Of a stretch of DNA of 8,173 nt, positions 1 to 6,351 are shown piece by piece. The position numbers and the translations under genes were made by a program. The stretch comes from an uncultured Alphaproteobacteria bacterium (GTDB lineage: Bacteria > Pseudomonadota > Alphaproteobacteria > Rickettsiales > UBA1997): contig CAILUF010000235.1 of assembly GCA_903837365.1 (NCBI GenBank), positions 1 to 8,173 on the forward strand, read 5' to 3'. The notes below the pieces were generated by a model. The model did not search any database and was not told the DNA's origin. It was given only the letters and a program-made list of their open reading frames with translations. Each line of letters begins with the position of its first letter. The stretch's first letter is position 1.

Positions 1-1404
1 AGTCATTAAAAATGCCAAAAAAGCAAAAAATAAAATGAGAATTTGTAAAAAATTAATTGTTTGATAATTGTAAATTATCGCAATTGTAATCAAGAAAGAG
101 ATCAATAAACTCAAGGATATTCGCCATATAAATAAAGATTTTTTCTTATAGCCTATTACGCAAAAAAACATTAAAAATGGAATGAGTAAATAGCTAAAAA
201 TTTGTTGATAATAATTTGCTCCAACAGTAATAAATTCATTTTTAAAAGCTCTTATTGCTATGGGATATAAGGTTCCAAGTAGAACTACAAAAAGAGCTCC
301 TAACAAAAAATAATTATTAACAAGAAATAACAATAAATTTAGTTTATTGTATTTATGGTTAGAAGTTTTATTTATAAATAATAAATCAGATTTCTTACCA
401 AGAATAAATAGACCATAACAACCAATAATTGCAACTATAAAAATTATGAAATAACTGCGATTAGCATCAATTGCAAAGCTGTGAACTGAAGTTAAAATTC
501 CGGAACGAGTTAAAAAAATTCCAAAAAGACAAAGAATAAAACATAAAATTGTTAAAAAAGCACTCCAAAATTGCAGTGATTTATGATGATTGGCAAGCTT
601 GATGCTGTGGATTAGAGCCGTAGCGCATAACCAAGGCATTAAAGAAATATTTTCAACTGGATCAAAAAACCAATATCCACCCCAACCGAGTTCACGATAC
701 GCCCACCAAGACCCAAGCATGATTCCCAAAGTCAAAAATCCATAAGCAAAATAAAGCCAATTTCGCAAAGCTTTTTGAATTGCAGTGTTAAATTTTTCAT
801 GAATTAAACTAGCAAGCATCAATGCAAAAACAATACTAAAGCCAAGATAACCAAGATATAGCATGGGTGGATGGAGAGCTAATCCTACGTCTTGCAGAAT
901 TGAATTTAAACCAAGTCCTTCAATTTTTTTATCAAAATTTGAAATTTGAATTATGTTTAAATCAAAAGGATTAGAGGCGAATGTTGTGTAAAAGGCGAAT
1001 AAGGCAATTATCAGACTTTGCAAGTTGATTGCTGTAGTTTTGATTTCAAGATCAATATCGCTAAAAAAATTAAAGGCAAAATTGTAAAAGCATAATGTGG
1101 TAATTAGCAATAACATCGAACCTTCGTGATTACCCCAAGATCCTGCTATGCGGTAAATTAAAGGCTTGAGATGATGTGAGTTTTGATAAACATTGAGTAA
1201 AGAATAATCTGAAATTATGTAAGCGTAAATTAAAATAAGCTGAGAAAATATTGCACATAAAAGCATCGAGCTAGTAAAAACTTTTAGTAGTTTGGAAAGA
1301 TTGAAGGAAGAAATTTTTCGACGATAAAAATTGCTAAAAATTGGCAATAAAATTCCTAAAGTAATTTGTAAAAGAAGTAGTGAAAAACCAATATTTGCAA
1401 TCAT
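1..1404 (-). CDS. ccmF: Cytochrome c-type biogenesis protein CcmF (haem lyase subunit), 3' end outside window
   Basis: CcmF is the integral-membrane core of the System I cytochrome c maturation machinery. It takes haem from CcmE and, with CcmH, attaches it to CXXCH motifs of apocytochromes on the periplasmic side. I translated the minus strand from the ATG at 1404-1402; the frame stays open to base 1, giving 468 residues of a family usually near 650, so about the last quarter is missing. The tryptophan-rich haem-handling motif is clear at about residues 241-252 (WGGYWFFDPVEN). The family's conserved histidines appear to be present near residues 178 (LHPPMLYLGY), 266 (ALIHS) and 308 (TSVHSFA). 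The rest is a string of hydrophobic segments, as expected for a multi-spanning protein. The motif usually reads WGGWWFWDPVEN, so two aromatic positions are substituted (W to Y, W to F). The start lies one base after the thrC stop, implying co-transcription and coupling. NrfE-type paralogues share this domain, but CcmF is the simpler reading. Confidence 0.93.
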   Translation of the reverse strand, partial: MIANIGFSLLLLQITLGILLPIFSNFYRRKISSFNLSKLLKVFTSSMLLCAIFSQLILIYAYIISDYSLLNVYQNSHHLKPLIYRIAGSWGNHEGSMLLLITTLCFYNFAFNFFSDIDLEIKTTAINLQSLIIALFAFYTTFASNPFDLNIIQISNFDKKIEGLGLNSILQDVGLALHPPMLYLGYLGFSIVFALMLASLIHEKFNTAIQKALRNWLYFAYGFLTLGIMLGSWWAYRELGWGGYWFFDPVENISLMPWLCATALIHSIKLANHHKSLQFWSAFLTILCFILCLFGIFLTRSGILTSVHSFAIDANRSYFIIFIVAIIGCYGLFILGKKSDLLFINKTSNHKYNKLNLLLFLVNNYFLLGALFVVLLGTLYPIAIRAFKNEFITVGANYYQQIFSYLLIPFLMFFCVIGYKKKSLFIWRISLSLLISFLITIAIIYNYQTINFLQILILFFAFLAFLMT

Positions 1405-1405
1405 T

Positions 1406-2812
1406 TTAGACTCGAAGAGAGATATAATTTTTAACGGTTTCAAGATGATTTTTAATCACATCAAATTTTTCCTTTTTGGAATGTAAATCGCTTAAAAAAT
1501 TTGGCAATTTTGGTTCGCCAACTTGCGAAGAAATTACTGCATCAGGAAATTTTGCACTATGAGCAGTTGCAAGAGTTATAACCATTTCACCTTGATAATT
1601 TTTACTGGCGATAAATTCTTCAGAAGCAATTGCGCCAATTGCGGTATGAGGATCAAGAATCTCGCTAGTTTGCTCATAAAATTTTTTAATGGCTCGTTTA
1701 GTTTCTTGATCTGAAATGCTGTAGGCTAAAAAATTTTCCTGAATTTTTTTATGAATTTCTAAACTTACTTTTAGTTCGTGAGTTCTTTCAAATTCATGCA
1801 TTAAATCGGCAAATTTATTTTCTTGTTTTAAGTTGCGATAAGTATCAAAAAGTAGGCGTTCAAAATTACTCGCAACCTGGATATTCATACTTGGCGATAT
1901 AGTTTCGATCATTGATTTTTTGCTGTAATCATTATCGTTAATAAATCTTACTAAAATATCATTGGCATTAGTAGCGATAATTAATTTATGAATATTTAAA
2001 CCCATTTTTTTGGCGAGATATCCGGCATAAATATCGCCAAAATTTCCACTAGGAACGCTAAAGGAAACTTGATTTTTTTCATTACAGCCAAGGCGTAAAG
2101 CGCTATAAAAATAATAGACAATTTGCGCCATAATTCTTGCAAAATTAATCGAATTTATTGCAACCATTTTTTTGCCTTTTAAAAAACTTTCATCGCTAAA
2201 CATTTTTTTTACCATCGCTTGACAATCATCGAAATTCCCTTCAACAGCTAGGTTAAAAACATTATCGGCGATTACCGAAGTCATTTGTTTGCGTTGAACT
2301 TCAGAAACTTTTTGATGAGGATGTAAAATAAAAATTTGTAAATTTTTGCAGTTAAAACAACCTTGAATTGCTGCTGATCCGGTATCGCCTGAAGTTGCGC
2401 CAATCACCACTGCTTTTTGATTTTTAGCCTGCAAAAAATAATCAAGTAAATTACCCAAAAATTGTAATGCAAAATCTTTAAAAGCCAGAGTTGGGCCGTG
2501 AAATAATTCAAGTAAAAAGTGATTAGAATCAAGTTGTTTCAAAGGAGCAATAGCGTTGTGAGAAAAATTGCTATAAGACTTGGCAATAATTTTTTTGTAA
2601 TCAGCTATATTGATTTCATGATCAACAAAATGGCGAGTTATTTCAAAGAATAATTCGGGATAAGAAAGCGTTTTTAATTCGGCAAGTTTTTTTTCGTCAA
2701 ATTGCGGTAAAAATTCAGGAACATAAAGTCCACCGTCACTTGCTAAACCCTGCAAAACCACTTCTTCAAAATTGATAATTGGTGCAGTTAATCTGGTTGA
2801 AATAAATTTCAT
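1406..2812 (-). CDS. thrC: Threonine synthase
   Basis: This PLP enzyme converts O-phospho-L-homoserine and water to L-threonine and phosphate, the last step of threonine synthesis, in the cytosol. The 468-residue protein has the long-form ThrC layout: an N-terminal segment with LASDGGLYVPE at about 23-33, the PLP lysine K112 in HGPTLAFKDFA, the glycine-rich phosphate cradle GATSGDTGSAA at 138-148, SVPSGNFGD at 252-260, and C-terminal DPHTAIG (387-393) and TAHSAKFPDAV (416-426). All expected active-site blocks are intact and the length is normal, so the gene looks functional. The start at 2812 is chosen because MKFISTR is the usual family N-terminus; no Shine-Dalgarno sequence precedes it. It is the first gene of a minus-strand pair with ccmF. 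Threonine synthesis is often lost in obligate intracellular Rickettsiales, so an intact thrC hints at retained amino-acid synthesis; hom and thrB are not in this window. Confidence 0.97.
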   Translation of the reverse strand: MKFISTRLTAPIINFEEVVLQGLASDGGLYVPEFLPQFDEKKLAELKTLSYPELFFEITRHFVDHEINIADYKKIIAKSYSNFSHNAIAPLKQLDSNHFLLELFHGPTLAFKDFALQFLGNLLDYFLQAKNQKAVVIGATSGDTGSAAIQGCFNCKNLQIFILHPHQKVSEVQRKQMTSVIADNVFNLAVEGNFDDCQAMVKKMFSDESFLKGKKMVAINSINFARIMAQIVYYFYSALRLGCNEKNQVSFSVPSGNFGDIYAGYLAKKMGLNIHKLIIATNANDILVRFINDNDYSKKSMIETISPSMNIQVASNFERLLFDTYRNLKQENKFADLMHEFERTHELKVSLEIHKKIQENFLAYSISDQETKRAIKKFYEQTSEILDPHTAIGAIASEEFIASKNYQGEMVITLATAHSAKFPDAVISSQVGEPKLPNFLSDLHSKKEKFDVIKNHLETVKNYISLRV

Positions 2813-2815
2813 TGT

Positions 2816-2844
2816 TTGATTTTTGTTTAATTAGTTTTTATGAT
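2816..2844 (+). promoter_or_regulatory. Candidate sigma-70 promoter for rppH-holC
   Basis: TTGATT at 2816-2821 and TATGAT at 2839-2844 are separated by 17 bp, the optimal spacing. They match the -35 consensus at four of six positions and the -10 at five of six. Transcription would start near 2851 and give a leader of about 40 nt before rppH. In DNA this AT-rich, near-consensus boxes arise by chance, so this is a candidate only. Confidence 0.4.
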
Positions 2845-2862
2845 TAAATTTAAAGAAAATTA

Positions 2863-2891
2863 TTTTTAGAATTAATTGTAAATTAAGTCAA
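2863..2891 (-). promoter_or_regulatory. Candidate sigma-70 promoter for thrC-ccmF
   Basis: On the minus strand, TTGACT (bases 2891-2886) and TAAAAA (2868-2863) are 17 bp apart, matching the -35 at five and the -10 at four of six positions. The predicted start near 2856 leaves a leader of roughly 45 nt before thrC. The -35 box overlaps the rppH start codon by one base, and the site would face the candidate rppH promoter in the same 78-bp spacer, so the two could interfere. Support is by motif only. Confidence 0.3.
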
Positions 2892-3385
2892 TGATTGCAA
2901 ATCAAAATTTTAATGACAAGCCTGATTATCTATATCGCAATGGCGTTGGAGCTATGGTGATTAATGCTCAGAAAAAAATTTTTGTTGGCAAGAGAATCGA
3001 CAATAATTCCAATGCCTGGCAAATGCCTCAAGGTGGAATTGATAGCGGAGAAGACGAGGATGTAGCAGTTTTTCGTGAGCTTTACGAAGAAACTGGTATT
3101 GATAAAAATTCAGTAAAAATTATCAAAAAAAGTTCGCAATATTTTTACTATAATTTGCCGTATAATTTACAAAAAAAATTTTGGGGTGGAAAATACTTAG
3201 GACAAAAACAGCGCTGGTATTTGTTGAAATTTGAAGCTGATGATAGTCTGATCAATATTAATCTTGAATCGCCAGAATTTTGCGAATGGCAATGGGTTGA
3301 AAAAAGCGAGATAATTGATTTAATCGTAAATTTTAAAAAACAACTTTATCGCGATGTTTTAACTGAATTTGATAAATTTTTATGA
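2891..3385 (+). CDS. rppH: RNA pyrophosphohydrolase RppH (Nudix hydrolase)
   Basis: RppH removes pyrophosphate from the 5' triphosphate end of mRNAs (and can cleave dinucleoside polyphosphates), which exposes transcripts to 5'-end-dependent RNase E decay in the cytosol. The 164-residue protein carries a complete Nudix box at residues 48-70 that fits GX5EX7REUXEEXGU exactly, with metal-binding glutamates E63, E66 and E67. The preceding WQMPQGGID (43-51) is the hallmark that separates RppH from other Nudix families. GQKQRWYLLKF at about 104-114 and the late PEF.EW.W block are also typical. The ATG at 2891 puts the conserved YRNGVGAMV at residues 15-23, as expected; the next in-frame ATG at 2954 would cut into the domain. 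No Shine-Dalgarno sequence is visible. Its TGA overlaps the holC ATG (ATGA), so the two are an operon and probably translationally coupled. Confidence 0.96.
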   Translation: MIANQNFNDKPDYLYRNGVGAMVINAQKKIFVGKRIDNNSNAWQMPQGGIDSGEDEDVAVFRELYEETGIDKNSVKIIKKSSQYFYYNLPYNLQKKFWGGKYLGQKQRWYLLKFEADDSLININLESPEFCEWQWVEKSEIIDLIVNFKKQLYRDVLTEFDKFL

Positions 3386-3798
3386 ATACTGAAATAAATT
3401 TTTATGAGGTCGATGAATCAATAATCAAAGCTCTTGCACCTGTATTGATTAAAATTGTTAATGAAGGAAAAAAAGCCTTAATTTATTGCGCTAGTGAAGC
3501 GCAAATGCAAGAAATTGATAAATCATTGTGGAGTTATGGTCGATCAAAATTTATCGCTCATATTACGATTAATGATCAAGAATTTGAGATGCTTCGCCAA
3601 CCGATTTTAATCACTAATCGTCAAGTTAACGACAACTTAGCAACCCATTTAATTTTTCTTGATGAGCCAGATAAAAGCTTTGTTGAGCAATTTAGTCGAG
3701 CATTTTATTTTTATGAAAATCAGCCAAATATTGCAAATATTTCACCGCATAATTCTTATCGAAAAGAGAATGGCAAATGGCAAAAAATTAGTAAATAA
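3382..3798 (+). CDS. holC: DNA polymerase III subunit chi
   Basis: HolC (chi) is an accessory subunit of the DNA polymerase III clamp-loader assembly that links the replisome to single-stranded DNA-binding protein. The 138-residue product is close to the family's usual 140-150. It shows the characteristic order: an N-terminal strand INFYEVDES, a helix followed by KALIYCASEAQMQEIDKSLWSYG (about 36-53), F.AH (57-60), then RQPILITN (about 72-79), ATHLIFLDE (about 87-95) and a final helix with FYFYEN. The tryptophan in the LWSYG segment and the RQP.L.T motif are the parts I rely on. The start overlaps the rppH stop by four bases, so coupling with rppH is likely. Chi of alphaproteobacteria is divergent and the psi partner is commonly not found there. 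The gene ends 11 bp from the convergent ccoG end, with no convincing terminator between them. Confidence 0.87.
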   Translation: MNTEINFYEVDESIIKALAPVLIKIVNEGKKALIYCASEAQMQEIDKSLWSYGRSKFIAHITINDQEFEMLRQPILITNRQVNDNLATHLIFLDEPDKSFVEQFSRAFYFYENQPNIANISPHNSYRKENGKWQKISK

Positions 3799-3809
3799 GT
3801 TGAGAAAAT

Positions 3810-5207
3810 TCAATCAGCAATAAATACTATCGAAATTCTTTCAATGCTGTCCTCACTAGTAATTTCAAGGTCTATCTCCCTTTGACTTTCGTTATTCTGT
3901 GCAATAATTTCTGGCGAAAGAGTTACAAAAAATTTGAAAATAAAAGATGATTCAGCATTAACGCTAACCGTATAATTTTCGTTATTTTGAATTTTCAATA
4001 AAGCTTGTTGAGGTTCAACAATTCTTATTGTAAAATTTTTTAATTGATGAGTTTTATTGGTTATTTTTAAGTTATAACTATTTCGAATTCCACCATCGCT
4101 AAGTTTAACATAAAGCGGATTACGCTCTTGAGCAATGCTAATATCAACAATTGGTTTATTAGCAAGGCTATACAAGGTTAGAGAGCATACAGAAAGTAGA
4201 ATTGCTAAGTAATAAAAAGTTCTTAAACGCCAAATTTTAAATTTTTTTTGCGGTTGAGGATCTAATAAATTTGACAGAGTGTCGTAGCGAATTAATCCTT
4301 TTGGCAAGCCAATTTTTTTCATAATATCGTCACAGGCATCAACGCAAAGTCCACAGGCAATGCATTCCATTTGCAATCCATTTCTTATATCAATCCCAGT
4401 TGGACAAACCACAACGCATTGTTTGCAATCAATACAATGTCCACGCTTGCTAAAATCTTCACCTTGGTGATGCTTAGCTCTAGGTTCACCTCTTTTTTCA
4501 TCGTAAGAAATAATCAAGGTATTATTATCAAACATTGCCGATTGAAAACGCGCATAAGGACACATGAAAGTACAAACATGTTCGCGCGCAAATCCAGCCA
4601 TCAGGTAAGTCATTCCTGCAATGCCAAGACTCCAGCCTAGAATCGTTGCAGAAATTTCATAGGTAAATTTATGGGCAAAAATATTTTTATAAAGCTCAAA
4701 AGCATCAGTAAAATAACTGCAAAAAATCAATCCAGTGAAAACTGAAATAACGACCCAAGTTAGATGGGTCATGGTTTTACGCCATATTTTGTTAAAATTA
4801 TTTTTGCGATCGAGAATAATTCTTTGATTGCGATCGCCCTGAAAAAAACGTTCAACTGCTATAAAAATATCGGTCCAGACCGTTTGAAAACAAGCGTAAC
4901 CACACCATATTCTGCCAAAAAGCGAGGTTATAAAAAACAATGCTACTGCTAAAATAATCAAGATCGCCGCTAAGTAATAAACCTCTTGAGGCCAAATTTC
5001 GATAAAGAAAAAATAGGCTTTGCTGTTCGGTAAATCGATCAATATTGCTTGATTAGAAGCGTGCTCACCGCGATCAAATCGTAAAAAAGGCGTAAAAGCA
5101 TAAATGCTCAGAAAGACCAAATTAAGATAATTTTTTAGGCGACGAAACCTTCCCTTAGCTAGCTGGGGATATAATTTTTTTTTAGGAAGAAAATAATCTG
5201 AAAACAT
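3810..5207 (-). CDS. ccoG: Cytochrome c oxidase accessory protein CcoG (FixG family)
   Basis: CcoG is a polytopic inner-membrane iron-sulphur protein needed for assembly of cbb3-type cytochrome oxidase; the family has been linked to Cu(II) reduction that supplies Cu(I) to the oxidase. In the 465-residue product, hydrophobic spans lie at about 29-42, 76-97, 149-168, 185-206 and 331-349. GRIWCGYACFQTVWTD (98-113) and CTFMCPYARFQSAMFD (212-227) are family signatures. Two ferredoxin-type [4Fe-4S] motifs follow: C258-X2-C261-X2-C264-X3-C268-P and C282-X2-C285-X2-C288-X3-C292. After the last span, a C-terminal Ig-like domain (about 351-465) is expected in the periplasm. All eight cluster cysteines are present. 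The start at MFSDYFLPKKKLYP is family-like and has no Shine-Dalgarno sequence. No ccoNOP or ccoHIS gene is adjacent, so the oxidase genes must lie elsewhere if present. An A9 run covers codons 9-11. Confidence 0.96.
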   Translation of the reverse strand: MFSDYFLPKKKLYPQLAKGRFRRLKNYLNLVFLSIYAFTPFLRFDRGEHASNQAILIDLPNSKAYFFFIEIWPQEVYYLAAILIILAVALFFITSLFGRIWCGYACFQTVWTDIFIAVERFFQGDRNQRIILDRKNNFNKIWRKTMTHLTWVVISVFTGLIFCSYFTDAFELYKNIFAHKFTYEISATILGWSLGIAGMTYLMAGFAREHVCTFMCPYARFQSAMFDNNTLIISYDEKRGEPRAKHHQGEDFSKRGHCIDCKQCVVVCPTGIDIRNGLQMECIACGLCVDACDDIMKKIGLPKGLIRYDTLSNLLDPQPQKKFKIWRLRTFYYLAILLSVCSLTLYSLANKPIVDISIAQERNPLYVKLSDGGIRNSYNLKITNKTHQLKNFTIRIVEPQQALLKIQNNENYTVSVNAESSFIFKFFVTLSPEIIAQNNESQREIDLEITSEDSIERISIVFIAD

Positions 5208-5223
5208 TTTTTAAAATTTTAGA

Positions 5224-5251
5224 TTGACAAAAAAATCATCTCGACTAAATT
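5224..5251 (+). promoter_or_regulatory. Candidate promoter for rplU-rpmA
   Basis: A perfect TTGACA at 5224-5229 is followed after 16 bp by TAAATT at 5246-5251 (four of six matches to TATAAT). Transcription would start near 5258 and give an rplU leader of about 260 nt containing the hairpins described below. A closer promoter is possible, but I saw none with two good boxes. The exact -35 is the main support. Confidence 0.35.
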
Positions 5252-5261
5252 GTTCTATCTT

Positions 5262-5333
5262 TTTGAAATAGTTTGAAGATGAAATAAACTTTTTAAAAGT
5301 ATTATCAAAAAATTTGAAGTATTATTTCAAATT
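5262..5333 (+). repeat. Competing inverted repeats in the rplU leader
   Basis: AATTTGAA (5311-5318) and TTCAAATT (5326-5333) form a perfect 8-bp stem with a 7-nt loop. The right arm overlaps TATTTCAAA (5323-5331), which is also perfectly complementary to TTTGAAATA (5262-5270); one G-U and one U-A pair extend this second pairing to 11 bp (5262-5272 with 5321-5331). The two pairings cannot form together. A direct repeat AGTATTAT occurs at 5298-5305 and 5318-5325. This resembles a two-state RNA leader, but both stems are AU-rich and could be compositional chance. Confidence 0.4.
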
Positions 5334-5393
5334 AAAAATAGACATTTAATTGGTATTTTTTAAATATCAAAGAAATCATTTTAAGGCTAGAGA

Positions 5394-5411
5394 CTCTTTA
5401 AATTAAAAGAG
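5394..5411. repeat. Short inverted repeat upstream of rplU
   Basis: CTCTTT (5394-5399) and AAAGAG (5406-5411) form a 6-bp stem with a 6-nt loop. GACTCT (5392-5397) is also complementary to AGAGTC at 5473-5478, on the far side of the A-tract array, so the array could be looped between two arms. It may belong to the rplU leader or to an operator; no regulator is recognised. Confidence 0.3.
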
Positions 5412-5420
5412 ATTTTAAAC

Positions 5421-5460
5421 AAAAAAAATACGAAAAAAATACGAAAAAAATACGAAAAAA
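5421..5460. repeat. Helically phased A-tracts (11-bp tandem repeat) upstream of rplU
   Basis: Runs of eight, seven, seven and six A are separated by TACG at 5429-5432, 5440-5443 and 5451-5454, so the unit of seven A plus TACG repeats with an exact 11-bp period. A-tracts spaced near the helical repeat add up to intrinsic DNA curvature, so this segment should be strongly bent. It sits about 60 bp before the rplU start and ends next to an AT inverted repeat at 5455-5472 (AAAAAATT/AATTTTTT). It could act as an upstream activating or nucoid-protein binding element, or be a slippage-generated microsatellite. The repeat is seen directly; the role is inference. Confidence 0.75.
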
Positions 5461-5521
5461 TTAAAATTTTTTAGAGTCAAATTTTCTTCAAAGTTAATAA
5501 ACTGAATTTACAAAACAAGTT

Positions 5522-5833
5522 ATGTTTGCAATTATTGAAACTGGCGGTAAGCAATATCGCGTCGCTACCGATCAAAAAATTATTGTTGAAAAACTACCAG
5601 GCGAAGTCGGAAGTAAAATTACTTTCGATAAAGTTTTATTGGTTAACAATGGTCAAGAAACTTCCTTTGGCGAGCCACTGGTATCAGGAGCGAAAGTAGA
5701 AGCTGAAATTTTAAAAAACTTTAAAAATGATAAAGTCATTATTCTAAAGAAAAGGAGAAGACAAAATTCACGCAGAAAACGTGGACATCGTCAACATCAA
5801 ACTTTACTAAAAATTACACAAATTAATGTTTAA
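5522..5833 (+). CDS. rplU: 50S ribosomal protein L21
   Basis: L21 binds 23S rRNA in the large ribosomal subunit. The 103-residue product has the normal family length and opens with the diagnostic MFAIIETGGKQYRV. The middle DKVLLV and GEPLVSGAKVEAEIL segments (about 36-64) are typical. It ends with the basic rRNA-binding signature KVIILKKRRRQNSRRKRGHRQ (about 70-90) and the final KITQI strand. The ATG at 5522 is fixed by this N-terminus. No Shine-Dalgarno sequence precedes it, so initiation probably relies on an unstructured AU-rich leader. It is followed by rpmA in the usual order, but the 157-bp gap is longer than is common for this pair. Confidence 0.98.
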   Translation: MFAIIETGGKQYRVATDQKIIVEKLPGEVGSKITFDKVLLVNNGQETSFGEPLVSGAKVEAEILKNFKNDKVIILKKRRRQNSRRKRGHRQHQTLLKITQINV

Positions 5834-5835
5834 TT

Positions 5836-5851
5836 AACTTTTTAAAGTTTT
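5836..5851 (+). terminator. Weak hairpin after rplU, possible attenuator
   Basis: Just past the rplU stop, AACTT (5836-5840), a TTTA loop and AAGTT (5845-5849) form a 5-bp hairpin followed only by a short T-rich stretch. It is too weak to call a true terminator but could partially reduce readthrough into rpmA. Confidence 0.2.
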
Positions 5852-5859
5852 ATCATCAC

Positions 5860-5978
5860 AAAACTAAACTCAAGAAAAATTAAAAATTTACGGGTTAAAT
5901 TTTAAAATTAATGTTTAAAAACTAAATTTTAAAAAAGATTAAATAAAAACTAAATTTAATAAATAATTAGTTTAAATT
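5860..5978. repeat. AAAACTAAA direct repeats and hairpin upstream of rpmA
   Basis: AAAACTAAA occurs three times in the rplU-rpmA spacer, at 5860-5868, 5918-5926 and 5946-5954; the last two belong to a longer identical 13-mer AAAAACTAAATTT (5917-5929 and 5945-5957, 28 bp apart). The last copy is also the left arm of an inverted repeat, AAACTAA (5947-5953) with TTAGTTT (5967-5973), which ends 7 bases before the rpmA Shine-Dalgarno. The repeats are real; regulatory meaning is unproven. Confidence 0.4.
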
Positions 5979-5980
5979 TC

Positions 5981-5985
5981 AGGAG
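5981..5985 (+). promoter_or_regulatory. Ribosome binding site of rpmA
   Basis: AGGAG is followed by a 5-nt spacer (AAAAT) before the ATG at 5991. It is the only good Shine-Dalgarno among the eight starts in this window and it fixes the rpmA start. Confidence 0.85.
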
Positions 5986-5990
5986 AAAAT

Positions 5991-6263
5991 ATGGCAACGA
6001 AGAAAGCAGGTGGTAGTTCGAGGAACGGTCGTGATTCGGCAGGTAGAAGGCTTGGCGTTAAAAAATATGGCGGTCAGGTTGTTGAACCGGGACAAATTAT
6101 TGTTCGTCAGCGTGGAACAAAATGGCATCCTGGTTTAAATGTTGGTATCGGTAAAGATCACACAATTTTTGCCAAAATTTGCGGTATTGTTGAGTTTGCA
6201 AAATCAGCACGTAAAAATCGCATTTTTATAAATGTTAAAGAACATCTTGCGCAAGCAAATTAA
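5991..6263 (+). CDS. rpmA: 50S ribosomal protein L27
   Basis: L27 is a large-subunit protein whose N-terminal tail reaches the peptidyl-transferase centre and helps position tRNA there. The 90-residue protein starts with [24 protein letters not shown], the family signature, with no N-terminal prepeptide of the kind cleaved in Firmicutes. The central [29 protein letters not shown] (about 34-62) is the most conserved L27 block. The C-terminal [14 protein letters not shown] is typical. The start is set by a strong AGGAG at 5981-5985. It follows rplU in the same direction and is probably co-transcribed with it. An inverted repeat at 6273-6300 lies 9 bp after the stop and probably ends the operon. 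obgE, which often follows rpmA, is not here; a tRNA gene lies downstream instead. Confidence 0.98.
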   Translation: MATKKAGGSSRNGRDSAGRRLGVKKYGGQVVEPGQIIVRQRGTKWHPGLNVGIGKDHTIFAKICGIVEFAKSARKNRIFINVKEHLAQAN

Positions 6264-6272
6264 ACAATCTTT

Positions 6273-6300
6273 AATCAAATAAATTTTAAATTATTTGATT
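6273..6300 (+). terminator. Probable terminator of rplU-rpmA
   Basis: AATCAAATAA (6273-6282) and TTATTTGATT (6291-6300) form a perfect 10-bp stem around an 8-nt loop, 9 bp past the rpmA stop. The stem has only two G-C pairs and the following T-tract is short (TTAATTT), so termination may be inefficient or the element may mainly stabilise the 3' end. This is the longest perfect inverted repeat I found in the window. Confidence 0.55.
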
Positions 6301-6306
6301 TTAATT

Positions 6307-6351
6307 TCTGCTTTGCGTTTTTAGATTTAACGCTAAAAATCCAATTGCAGA
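6307..6351. repeat. Nested inverted repeats between rpmA and tRNA-Leu
   Basis: TCTGC (6307-6311) pairs with GCAGA (6347-6351), enclosing TTTTTAG (6318-6324) and CTAAAAA (6333-6339). An alternative inner pairing is GCGTT (6315-6319) with AACGC (6329-6333). The segment is visibly richer in G and C than the DNA around it. It lies in the 184-bp spacer (6264-6447) that otherwise holds only the terminator hairpin and AT-rich DNA. It could be a structured RNA 3' end, a small RNA or a decayed remnant; nothing identifies it. Confidence 0.3.

Noticed and set aside
1523..1714. A 63-codon plus-strand frame within thrC
   Set aside because: Antisense shadow of conserved ThrC sequence.
4371..4952. Two plus-strand open frames inside ccoG
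   Set aside because: They lie antisense to the iron-sulphur and membrane segments of a well-supported gene and resemble no family.
5421..5460. CRISPR-like repeats
   Set aside because: The unit is 11 bp with no unique spacers; it is a simple tandem A-tract repeat.
5208..5521. FNR/ANR-type site controlling ccoG
   Set aside because: I looked for TTGAT-N4-ATCAA in the ccoG upstream region, as expected for oxygen control of cbb3 genes, and found none.
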